Shown here piece after piece: positions 1 through 6,300 of a DNA stretch of 6,474 bases. Made by a program: the position numbers and the translations under genes. Location: the NCBI GenBank assembly GCA_017623265.1, contig JAGAPM010000268.1, positions 1 through 6,474 on the forward strand, in the 5' to 3' direction. The first letter of the stretch is position 1. Each line of letters begins with the position of its first letter. The notes under the pieces were generated by a model. It did not search any database, was not told the origin of the DNA, and worked only from the letters and a program-made list of their open reading frames with translations. Origin of the DNA: Lentisphaeria bacterium (GTDB taxonomy: Bacteria > Verrucomicrobiota > Lentisphaeria > Victivallales > UBA1829).

Positions 1-1750
1 CCCCTGCCTGGATCAGACGCCCGATAAACTGGCGGATCGGTCTGCTCAAAGCGTTTTCCCTGCCCGGCAGCCCCACCGCCTGAAATGTTCCGAGGCGGCG
101 ATAGGAGCGGACATCCACATCCAGCAATTCAGCGCCCCAATTGACGCCATCGGGTCCCGGTTCGCCATTATCGAAGACAAACGCCAGTGCTTTTTCCAGC
201 CCGTTTTCCACCATCCCGGCGAGGGCTTTTGCGTGATGTGTCTGAACGGTAACGATCGGCAGGCTGAACTGATTTGCAAAACGTAAAGCCTCCTCCGCAG
301 AGAGCAGGCGCGGATTCATATCACAGGCGACCACATCCGGAACGCAGTCAAAAATTTTCATAAAATGGCGGAGTGTTTCTGTCAGACGGGCGGCGGCGTC
401 CATGTTCAGGATATCGCCCATAACCTGGGAAGGAATGATCCGGTCTTCCGCCGCAATAGCAACGGCACTGTTAATGTCCGTACCGAAGGCAACTACATTG
501 CGCCGGAGTTGTCTGGAAAGTTTCACCGGGGTTGGGACATAGCCTCTGGAGCGCCGCCAGATCTGGGGTTTCCCATCCCGGATGACTGCAACAGAAGAGG
601 GGCTGCATGTACCGGTCCGGAGGTCATGACAGAGGAAAACATCCGCAATACCGCGGAGGGCATGGATCTGTTCATCAATATCGGAAGCAGAAGATTTATC
701 TGCCCAGTTGCTTGTGATCGTGGCAAGATATTCGAAGGGCGGAATGGTATCATCCGGCGAGGTATGGGACATCAGCAGATGCAGAATGGAAGAACAGGGC
801 AATGCGATCCCGATACGGGGTCCGTCCTGATTCAGCAGATCCAGCGGCAGGATCTCTTCCGCTCCGGGCTTTACATCCAGAATCACGATCGGGGCGGCAT
901 CGGATGTCAGCAGCGCTTCCTCCTGCGGTGAACAATGGCAGATCTTCCGGACGGCTTCGATGTTCCGTGCAACAATGGCAATGGGGCGGGATGTAAGTTT
1001 TTTCCGTTTCCTCAATTTGGTGATAGCAATGGGATTTGTCGCATCGACAAAGAGCTGAAATCCGCCGAAAAGTGACTGCATTGCCAGCAATCTGCCCATA
1101 TTCAGGTCAGCCCGGGCATAGCAGATACAGTGTTCATCATCCGCCTGTTCGCCTTCATCATCAAGCAGAAAGAGGTGCGGTCCGCAGTTGGGACAGGCAA
1201 GCATTTCCGAGTTGAAGTGGAGTTTATCCTCCGGATCGTTTTTCTGGTCTTTGCAGTCACGACAGGCAGGGAACGCAGCGTAGGTGGTATTTTTCCGCAC
1301 ACCGGGCGCCCGCATGAGCATGGAATAGTTTGGACCGCACTTGGCACAGAAGGAGAAAGGATACGCATACCGGGGCGACGCAGGATCCATGATCTCTGCC
1401 AGGCAGTCCGGACAGAACATTTTATCCGGCGCCAGCTCGGGGAGTTTGTAACTGCCGGATTGAAAAACTTTGAAATCCCGGATCAAAGCGTTTTCTTCAA
1501 AACTGGACTGATCGGAAACACAGATATTTTTCAGCGGATATGCGGGCAGCAGTTTGCCGGGGATCGGGCGGATAAATTTGCGGATGGCGTCTTCATCGCC
1601 ATCGAGACGGAGCAGGATATATGTGCCGTCCTGCGATTCTGTCACCCATCCGCCGAGCCCGGCTTTCACAGCCAGTTCCCAGATCAGAGTCTTGAAACCG
1701 GGCTGCATGAGATCGCCGCGCAATTCGAAAGTGACAGAAGTATTACTCAT
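1..1750 (-). CDS. HypF-like protein with degenerate active sites (3' end off the left edge)
   Basis: 583 codons stay open from the ATG at 1750 to the window edge with no stop, so the C-terminus is missing; canonical HypF is about 750 residues. Seen: an acylphosphatase-like domain (about residues 5-95), two zinc fingers with all eight cysteines (C113, C116, C135, C138, C163, C166, C186, C189; spacings 18, 24 and 19 against the classical 18, 24 and 18), a YrdC/Sua5-like domain (about 210-410, with FGGFQL, LRKRKK, LLTSDAAPIVIL and RRSRGYVP), and a Kae1-like domain from about 415 (MGDILNMD, PDVVACDMNP, PGPDGVNWGAELL). Canonical HypF carbamoylates HypE in [NiFe]-hydrogenase cyanide-ligand synthesis. 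Here key positions differ: VQGVGFR reads LMQPGFK, GWVxN reads GWVTE, KGLGGF reads QSLFGGF, DDSVxR reads PSSVAV, and QHHxAH reads QTHHAK. The start is set by the ATGA overlap with hydF and a strong SD. The fold assignment is secure; the carbamoyltransferase activity is doubtful. I give no hypF symbol for that reason. Confidence 0.9.
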   Translation of the reverse strand, partial: MSNTSVTFELRGDLMQPGFKTLIWELAVKAGLGGWVTESQDGTYILLRLDGDEDAIRKFIRPIPGKLLPAYPLKNICVSDQSSFEENALIRDFKVFQSGSYKLPELAPDKMFCPDCLAEIMDPASPRYAYPFSFCAKCGPNYSMLMRAPGVRKNTTYAAFPACRDCKDQKNDPEDKLHFNSEMLACPNCGPHLFLLDDEGEQADDEHCICYARADLNMGRLLAMQSLFGGFQLFVDATNPIAITKLRKRKKLTSRPIAIVARNIEAVRKICHCSPQEEALLTSDAAPIVILDVKPGAEEILPLDLLNQDGPRIGIALPCSSILHLLMSHTSPDDTIPPFEYLATITSNWADKSSASDIDEQIHALRGIADVFLCHDLRTGTCSPSSVAVIRDGKPQIWRRSRGYVPTPVKLSRQLRRNVVAFGTDINSAVAIAAEDRIIPSQVMGDILNMDAAARLTETLRHFMKIFDCVPDVVACDMNPRLLSAEEALRFANQFSLPIVTVQTHHAKALAGMVENGLEKALAFVFDNGEPGPDGVNWGAELLDVDVRSYRRLGTFQAVGLPGRENALSRPIRQFIGRLIQAG

Positions 1751-2988
1751 TTTTCCATCCCCTTCCGTTTTAACAGTTCCTGTATTTCCGGGAACGGGGA
1801 GAGTGTCCGGTTCAAAATTCCTTTGACAAATGCAATGGCAACGCCGTAATTGGTAAAAGCAACGCCCTGTTCCTGACAACGCAGGATCCGTGAAAGGACC
1901 GCTTTCCGGTTGAAGGTACAGGCTCCGCAATGGATCACCAGATCGAAAGTTTTCAGATCATCGGGGAACTCCGGTCCGGACTGATGAACAAACTCAATGT
2001 TCTGACATCCGGTATATTCTCTGATCCAGTTCGGGATCTTCACCCGCCCGATGTCATCCGCAATGGCGTGGTGGGTACATGCCTCTGCGATCAGGACTCT
2101 GGAACCATCTTTCAGTTCTGCGATCTTTTCCGCCCCGGCGGCGCAAGTGGCAAGATCTCCCTTCATACGGGCAAGCAGAATGGAAAAGGAAGTCAATGGA
2201 ATGGATTCCGGCACCATTTTTGCCACCGCACCGAATACCTGACTGTCCGTCACAGCAAGGACAGGCGGTTCTTTCATATTCTCAAGCGCCTGCAACAGGG
2301 TTTCGGGCGTGGTCACGACACAGTAGGCCAGATTGTCCAGGGCATCCCGGATCGCCTGCACCTGCGGCATGATGAGCCGTCCTTTGGGGGCTTCTTTATC
2401 AATGGGAGCGATCAGCAGCACCGGTTTTCCGGGTTTGCTCAAACCGCCGAGGAATTGCGCGGAAGAAAGAAAATCTTCCGGAGCAATGCGTATGATCGCT
2501 TCCTGCAGGGCAGTCCGGTTCCATCCGGTCCCGGCAGAAACGGCGACAAAGGGAGCATCGCCGAAGCTTTTCTGAAAATCCGGTTCCGGGGGGTAAAGAT
2601 CCGCTTTTGCCGAAACGATGATATACGGGATCTTCCGGTCGTTCAGGGAATTGATCAGGTCATCTTCGGTTTGATCTCTGGTAACAGGATTGGTCACAAC
2701 GAGAGCGAGATCGCAACGGTCCAACACGGCAAGAGAACGGGCGACCCGCTGCTCGCCGAGACCGGGCTGATCATCATCCAGACCGGCAGTATCGATGAGG
2801 AGGACCGGCCCCAGCGGAGGCAGTTCCATGGCTTTATCCACGGGGTCCGTGGTTGTGCCGGGGACATCGGAAACGATAACGGTATTCTGTCCTGCGAGAA
2901 AGTTCAGGAGGGAAGATTTTCCGGCATTCCGTTTGCCAAAGATCCCGATCTGTAATCTCATTCCCCTGGGGGAAGCCTGCATATTCAT
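1747..2988 (-). CDS. hydF: [FeFe]-hydrogenase H-cluster maturation GTPase HydF
   Basis: 413 residues, a normal HydF length. HydF is the cytoplasmic GTPase scaffold that carries the diiron precursor made with HydE and HydG and passes it to apo-hydrogenase. Seen: an N-terminal Era/TrmE-type G domain with G1 GKRNAGKSS (18-26), a G2 threonine cluster (45-47), G3 DTAG (66-69) and G5 SAGTG (151-155); a central dimerisation region; and a C-terminal [4Fe-4S] domain with C304-x-H306, then 46 residues, then H353-C354-x-x-C357, which fits the family pattern CxHx(46-53)HCxxC. The G4 motif, normally NKxD, reads AKAD (127-130). The start at 2988 gives the usual short leader before RLQIGIFG. In-frame ATGs at 2982 and 2961 are possible; no strong SD precedes any of them at good spacing. 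The stop TGA overlaps the next gene as ATGA, and a promoter candidate lies about 50 bases upstream. Confidence 0.96.
   Translation of the reverse strand: MNMQASPRGMRLQIGIFGKRNAGKSSLLNFLAGQNTVIVSDVPGTTTDPVDKAMELPPLGPVLLIDTAGLDDDQPGLGEQRVARSLAVLDRCDLALVVTNPVTRDQTEDDLINSLNDRKIPYIIVSAKADLYPPEPDFQKSFGDAPFVAVSAGTGWNRTALQEAIIRIAPEDFLSSAQFLGGLSKPGKPVLLIAPIDKEAPKGRLIMPQVQAIRDALDNLAYCVVTTPETLLQALENMKEPPVLAVTDSQVFGAVAKMVPESIPLTSFSILLARMKGDLATCAAGAEKIAELKDGSRVLIAEACTHHAIADDIGRVKIPNWIREYTGCQNIEFVHQSGPEFPDDLKTFDLVIHCGACTFNRKAVLSRILRCQEQGVAFTNYGVAIAFVKGILNRTLSPFPEIQELLKRKGMEK
1759..1766 (-). promoter_or_regulatory. Ribosome binding site of the HypF-like gene inside the end of hydF
   Basis: The minus strand reads GGAAGGGG here, a strong Shine-Dalgarno match, eight bases before the ATG at 1750. 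It lies within the last codons of hydF. Together with the ATGA stop/start overlap it fixes the start of the HypF-like gene and indicates translational coupling. Confidence 0.8.
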
Positions 2989-3039
2989 CTTACTGCTTCG
3001 TTTATTAAAGATATTACTGTTTTTTCACGACTGGCTTAC

Positions 3040-3069
3040 ATTATACAATGTCTTTTCAGAAAAGTCCAA
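3040..3069 (-). promoter_or_regulatory. Candidate sigma-70-type promoter of the hydF operon
   Basis: On the minus strand a perfect -10 TATAAT (3045 to 3040) follows an 18-base spacer from TTGGAC (3069 to 3064), a partial -35 match. Transcription would start near 3033 and leave a leader of about 45 bases before hydF. The -10 lies inside a small inverted repeat, ACATT-ATAC-AATGT (3038-3051), which might serve as an operator or be chance. No experimental support is available. Confidence 0.5.
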
Positions 3070-3072
3070 CGG

Positions 3073-3110
3073 TTTTTGTAAAAAAAGCAGTAAAAATGTA
3101 AAAAAAATTT
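3073..3110. promoter_or_regulatory. Phased A-tracts in the divergent intergenic region (UP-element-like)
   Basis: On the plus strand three A-runs lie at 3080-3086, 3092-3096 and 3100-3107. Their centres are about 10-11 bases apart, close to one helical turn, which is the classical arrangement for intrinsically curved DNA. The block lies directly upstream of the candidate hydF -35, where an UP element would be. The motif GTAAAAA recurs at 3078, 3090, 3098 and 3152. The rest of 2989-3199 shows no gene and no convincing promoter for the rightward gene. Confidence 0.4.
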
Positions 3111-3182
3111 GTATTTCCGGAGAACGGGTGTATGTTTTGAGAGTGTTTACCGTAAAAACAAATTCAAAAAACAACTCAAGGT

Positions 3183-3188
3183 AAAGGA
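3183..3188 (+). promoter_or_regulatory. Ribosome binding site of the Gfo/Idh oxidoreductase
   Basis: AAAGGA lies 11 bases before the ATG at 3200. The spacing is slightly long but acceptable. It supports the chosen start, after which the Rossmann strand begins immediately. Confidence 0.6.
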
Positions 3189-3199
3189 TTTCAGAGAAG

Positions 3200-4480
3200 A
3201 TGTCGAATCCAGTTTCCCTCATTATCATCGGTGCCGGCGGACGCGGTACCGGCTACGCCAATCTGATCAAAGCACTCGGCGACAGAGCCACCGTGACGGC
3301 CGTTGCGGAACCCCGTGATTTTCAGCGGAACCGGATCGGCGATATGTTCAACATTCCGGAAGAACGCCGTTTCCGCTGCTGGACAGAAGTAGCAAAACTG
3401 CCGAAGTTTGCGGATGCTGTCTGTATCTGCACGCAGGATGCCATGCACGAAGAACCGGCGATCGCTTTTGCGAAACTGGGCTACCACATGCTTCTTGAAA
3501 AGCCGATGGCTCCGACAGCGGATGCCTGCCGCCGGATCGTGGCAGCAGTCAAGGAAGCGGGTGTGATCTTTGCGGTCTGCCACGTGCTGCGTTATACCAC
3601 TTATACCCGTGCGCTGAAGAAAGTGCTGGATTCCGGAACGATCGGGAAAGTCGTTTCCATGCAGCATCTGGAAAGCGTGGCGCACTGGCACCAGGCGCAC
3701 TCCTTTGTCCGCGGAAACTGGAGAAATGAAAAAGAATCCAGCTTCATGCTTCTGGCAAAATGCTGCCATGACGTTGACTGGATCCGTTACATGATGGACC
3801 GCCCCTGCGATGAAGTCCAGTCCTTCGGCTCTCTGGAACACTTCCGTGCGGAAAACCAGCCGGAAGGCGCCGGCGACCGCTGTACGGAATGTCCGGCCGG
3901 CATCGAATGCACCTGCCCCTACTCCGCCATGAAGATCTACCTGCGCGACCGCCTGTTCAAAGGTCTCAAGGGCTGGCCCACGGATGTGATCACGGACGAT
4001 CTGACCACAGAAGGCGTGCTGAAAGCTCTGAAGGAAGGTCCGTACGGACGCTGCGTGTACAAGTGCGATAACGATGTGGTGGACCATCAGGTTGTCAATA
4101 TGAAGTTCCAGGACGGCTGCACCGCCCAGATGGAAATGACTGCGTTCAGCGATATCGGGCGTTTCACCCGTTTCTTCGGCACGAAGGGTACAGTCACCGG
4201 CGATGGTCAGCTCATCACGATCCACCGCTATGTGAACTCCGATCCGGGCGATGTTACGGTCAATCAGGAAGTGATCGACACCAACATTGCCAACGACGGC
4301 GGCATTCTTTCCGGTCACGGCGGCGGCGACGGCGGGATTATCGACTCCTTTGTTTATGCACTGGAAACCGGCGATCGTTCTGCGATCCTTTCCGGCACGG
4401 ATGAAACGCTGGAAAGCCATCTGATGACCTTCGCGGCAGAAGATTCCCGTCGCAAGGGGCAGGTCCAGAAGGTCCAGTAA
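3200..4480 (+). CDS. Gfo/Idh/MocA-family NAD(P)-dependent oxidoreductase
   Basis: 426 residues, complete, cytoplasmic, with no signal peptide. Seen: an N-terminal Rossmann fold with the dinucleotide motif GAGGRGTG (11-18), the second-strand acid at E37, the family signature EKP (100-102) with the catalytic-type lysine K101, and the C-terminal alpha/beta domain with a CCHDVDW motif (188-194) that holds the usual active-site His/Asp. A cysteine cluster at residues 228, 231, 237 and 239 (RCTECPAGIECTCPYSA) sits in the C-terminal domain, with two more cysteines at 285 and 289. SGHGGGDGGIIDSF (371-384) is typical of the family. Members oxidise or epimerise sugars, inositols or related polyols, and some act as hydrolases through a redox mechanism. 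The substrate cannot be read from the sequence. The ligase-like gene starts 12 bases downstream on the same strand, so the two are probably co-transcribed. Confidence 0.93.
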   Translation: MSNPVSLIIIGAGGRGTGYANLIKALGDRATVTAVAEPRDFQRNRIGDMFNIPEERRFRCWTEVAKLPKFADAVCICTQDAMHEEPAIAFAKLGYHMLLEKPMAPTADACRRIVAAVKEAGVIFAVCHVLRYTTYTRALKKVLDSGTIGKVVSMQHLESVAHWHQAHSFVRGNWRNEKESSFMLLAKCCHDVDWIRYMMDRPCDEVQSFGSLEHFRAENQPEGAGDRCTECPAGIECTCPYSAMKIYLRDRLFKGLKGWPTDVITDDLTTEGVLKALKEGPYGRCVYKCDNDVVDHQVVNMKFQDGCTAQMEMTAFSDIGRFTRFFGTKGTVTGDGQLITIHRYVNSDPGDVTVNQEVIDTNIANDGGILSGHGGGDGGIIDSFVYALETGDRSAILSGTDETLESHLMTFAAEDSRRKGQVQKVQ

Positions 4481-4492
4481 TCCGGTGTGTGC

Positions 4493-5119
4493 ATGAAGAA
4501 GCTGCAAACGATCCTTGAATGGGCATTGCTGCTCTTCACTGCACTGCTCGGACTGAAATTCACCCATTCTGCGGGGACACCCGAGATCCCCGCCTTTTAC
4601 GGGAGCGACGCTGCTTCGATCTTTTACGGAACGGCGTCCTCTTTTCTTTTTGTTTTTCTCTCTGCACTGCTGTTGCTGTTCAGTCTGATCCTGAACCGGA
4701 AACTAAACCCTCTTTCCCTGCTCTGGCTTGCAGCCGTTCTCAGTTCCCTGCCGGGGATCGTAAACGCCTCCACGCCGGAAGTGGTGCGGCAGACTCTGCC
4801 GTATCTGGCGGGTTTGGGCTGTTTTGCGGCGGCAGTCAATCTGCAGTTGGAAAGGGATCCGGCTCTCGGAAAGAAATTGATCATCGCCATACTGACCGGC
4901 GGGGCGCTTGCCCTGCTCCACGGCTGGTATCAGATGCTCTCCGGCATGAACGAACTGGAAGAATTTGTGTCTGAACAGGGGCTGGCACAACAGCTGGATG
5001 AAACCATGCTCCGGCAGATCGCATCCGACCGGTTGTACGGACCGTTCCAGCTGTGCAATACGTTCGGCGGTTATCTGGCGGCACTGCTTCCGCTGGCATT
5101 GACTGCGGCGGTCCTGTAG
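4493..5119 (+). CDS. N-terminal fragment of the O-antigen ligase-like protein
   Basis: 208 residues before the TAG. About six hydrophobic segments are visible: roughly 8-22, 50-68, 72-90, 101-117, 128-149 and 191-208. A hydrophilic stretch (about 150-185) follows the fifth. The fragment lacks the SRG and HN motifs of the family and would not be expected to work alone. It begins MKKLQ, a normal positively charged start for a polytopic membrane protein. Confidence 0.75.
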   Translation: MKKLQTILEWALLLFTALLGLKFTHSAGTPEIPAFYGSDAASIFYGTASSFLFVFLSALLLLFSLILNRKLNPLSLLWLAAVLSSLPGIVNASTPEVVRQTLPYLAGLGCFAAAVNLQLERDPALGKKLIIAILTGGALALLHGWYQMLSGMNELEEFVSEQGLAQQLDETMLRQIASDRLYGPFQLCNTFGGYLAALLPLALTAAVL

Positions 5120-5152
5120 GCAAAAAATAAAGTCCAACCACCCCGCCCGGCA

Positions 5153-6223
5153 ATGCTCATCCTCGGTGGATTGATCCTGCTCCTCTTTGCCGTTCCACTC
5201 TGGCGGACCGGCAGCCGCGGGGCAGTTCTGACGCTGTTCGCCGGGGTCTTTGCGGTTCTGTTCGTTCTGTTCCATACAAGAAAAGCACGACTCATCCTGA
5301 CGGGTTGCGGCGTGATCGCGGCGGCGGCGGGGATCTGTATGGTGATTTTCGTGCGTGGTGCGGAATCCATGATCTTCCGTTTTGATTACGCCCTCGCCGC
5401 ATGCAAAATGATGTTCGCCCATCCCTTCACGGGGACCGGGTGGGGCGATTTTTTCACCGATTACCCCGGACTCAAACTTCTTTCCAATGACGAAACACCT
5501 CATTCTCCGCACAATCTGGTGCTGTTTTTCGGGTCGCAATGCGGGCTTGCCGGATTTCTTGCGGCGCTGGCGCTGTTGGCGGTTCCGCTGTTCGCCGGAT
5601 TCCGGAAAGTTCTCCGGATGCGGAAGGAATCAGGTTTGACCGATGAAACGCTTCTGGCTGCGGGGCTGCTCGGTTCTCTGACAGTGATCAGCCTCAATTC
5701 GTTGATCGAAGTGGGGATCGAAGTCCCGGCGTACGCCGCTCTGCTTATTCTCCTTTCCGCCCTGCTCTGTTGCAGAAACGGGCAAACAACAACTCCGAAA
5801 CGGCAGCTCCTTACCGTCCTGCCCGTTGGTATATTTGCCCTGCTGACGCTCATCTGCTCTTTGTGTGAGATGAAACGGGAGGCGGCGTTTGCCGATCTTT
5901 ATATCAAGTCATCTCCGGTCTATACCAGAAATCTGAATGCGGGCGCCATCCGGAAAGCGTACCTTGCCGCTCCGCAGGATTCGCCGTACGTTCATCGGAC
6001 CATGGCGAATTATCTGGCGGGAACGGGACAGCCGGCGGCGGCAAAAATCTGTCTGGATAAAGCATTGGAGCTTGCGCCGGAACAGATCGGCACCCGGCGT
6101 TTCCGGGCACAGTTGTGCGCAGTCCTTGGTCTGGATACAAAAGACGATGTGGCATACATTCTCCGTCACGACCCGCAAAATCCGGAAAACCGGAATCTGC
6201 CGGGATGCGCGATAGAAAAATAA
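5153..6223 (+). CDS. C-terminal fragment of the O-antigen ligase-like protein, with TPR-like tail
   Basis: 356 residues from the first ATG after the TAG; numbering here follows the restored full-length protein (221-576). Seen: a helix at 222-236, RTGSRGA (238-244, the SRG signature), further helices at about 246-260 and 268-287, and a large periplasmic loop with PFTGTGWGDF (311-320) and HSPHNLVL (337-344). The loop histidine and asparagine match the conserved HxxN region of the Wzy/WaaL (PF04932-type) family. More helices follow to about residue 458. A hydrophilic tail (about 460-576) contains TPR-like helices (about 485-545: YLAAPQDSPYVHRTMANYL and AAKICLDKALELAPE). No Shine-Dalgarno precedes the ATG at 5153; its upstream bases are C-rich. 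Independent translation is therefore doubtful, and the piece is best read as the second half of one gene. Confidence 0.75.
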   Translation: MLILGGLILLLFAVPLWRTGSRGAVLTLFAGVFAVLFVLFHTRKARLILTGCGVIAAAAGICMVIFVRGAESMIFRFDYALAACKMMFAHPFTGTGWGDFFTDYPGLKLLSNDETPHSPHNLVLFFGSQCGLAGFLAALALLAVPLFAGFRKVLRMRKESGLTDETLLAAGLLGSLTVISLNSLIEVGIEVPAYAALLILLSALLCCRNGQTTTPKRQLLTVLPVGIFALLTLICSLCEMKREAAFADLYIKSSPVYTRNLNAGAIRKAYLAAPQDSPYVHRTMANYLAGTGQPAAAKICLDKALELAPEQIGTRRFRAQLCAVLGLDTKDDVAYILRHDPQNPENRNLPGCAIEK

Positions 6224-6255
6224 CACCGTTTTCTGCTTGTAAATTTCCGATTCGG

Positions 6256-6269
6256 TATTATTGTATCAT
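6256..6269 (+). promoter_or_regulatory. Candidate -10 region for the formate/nitrite transporter gene
   Basis: Two overlapping -10-like hexamers, TATTAT (6256-6261) and TATCAT (6264-6269), lie about 30-45 bases before the ATG at 6301 in an AT-rich spacer. No good -35 is seen at normal spacing; TTGTAA at 6237 is too near the first and too far from the second. The context ATTGTATCATG resembles the hydF -10 context. Confidence 0.35.
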
Positions 6270-6286
6270 GAAATAAATCAACAAAA

Positions 6287-6292
6287 TAAGGA
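6287..6292 (+). promoter_or_regulatory. Ribosome binding site of the formate/nitrite transporter gene
   Basis: TAAGGA lies eight bases before the ATG at 6301, an ideal spacing. It decides the start of this partial gene. Confidence 0.75.
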
Positions 6293-6300
6293 TCCAAAAA

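Larger units (their letters stand above)
4493..6223 (+). pseudogene. O-antigen ligase/polymerase-like membrane protein gene interrupted by an in-frame TAG
   Basis: One reading frame runs from the ATG at 4493 to the TAA at 6221-6223 (576 codons) and is broken only by TAG at 5117-5119 (codon 209). The frame is identical on both sides, so no indel is needed. The 11 codons between the stop and the next ATG (AKNKVQPPRPA) form a positively charged loop, as expected between two helices of such a protein. The upstream part ends in the family-like YGPFQLCNTFGGYLAALLPL segment and the downstream part continues with the TGSRGA motif. These proteins ligate or polymerise undecaprenyl-linked polysaccharide at the periplasmic face of the inner membrane. 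A true nonsense mutation, a sequencing error or readthrough are all possible. The 12-base gap after the oxidoreductase suggests an operon. A GTG at 4487 is an alternative start; the SD is weak (GAAGG at 4468-4472). Confidence 0.82.

Noticed and set aside
1..1750. The HypF-like gene as a decayed pseudogene
   Set aside because: At least 583 codons are open, all eight zinc cysteines are kept, and the start has a strong SD and a coupled overlap. Random decay would be expected to break the frame.
365..1849. Plus-strand frames of 188 and 239 codons in the left region, and short minus-strand frames there
   Set aside because: All overlap the open HypF-like frame (1750 to 1), which has unambiguous domain motifs. 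They are shadows that stand out only because the real gene has no stop in the window.
1930..2955. A 341-codon plus-strand frame opposite hydF
   Set aside because: It lies wholly antisense to a clearly recognised hydF with complete motifs. Its product shows no recognisable domain and it has no sensible ribosome binding site. Codon bias in hydF leaves few antisense stops.
3191..4567. A 458-codon minus-strand frame opposite the Gfo/Idh gene
   Set aside because: It is longer than the real gene but antisense to it. It is rich in His, Arg and Phe in the manner of a shadow frame, and it has no family resemblance.
5117..5119. TAG reassigned to an amino acid genome-wide
   Set aside because: This is the only in-frame TAG seen, and the three complete genes here end in TGA or TAA. 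One case cannot support code reassignment over a simple mutation or sequencing error.
6182..6193. CCGG-AAAA-CCGG hairpin near the end of the ligase-like gene
   Set aside because: The stem is only four pairs, it is inside the coding frame and no T-run follows, so it is not a credible terminator.
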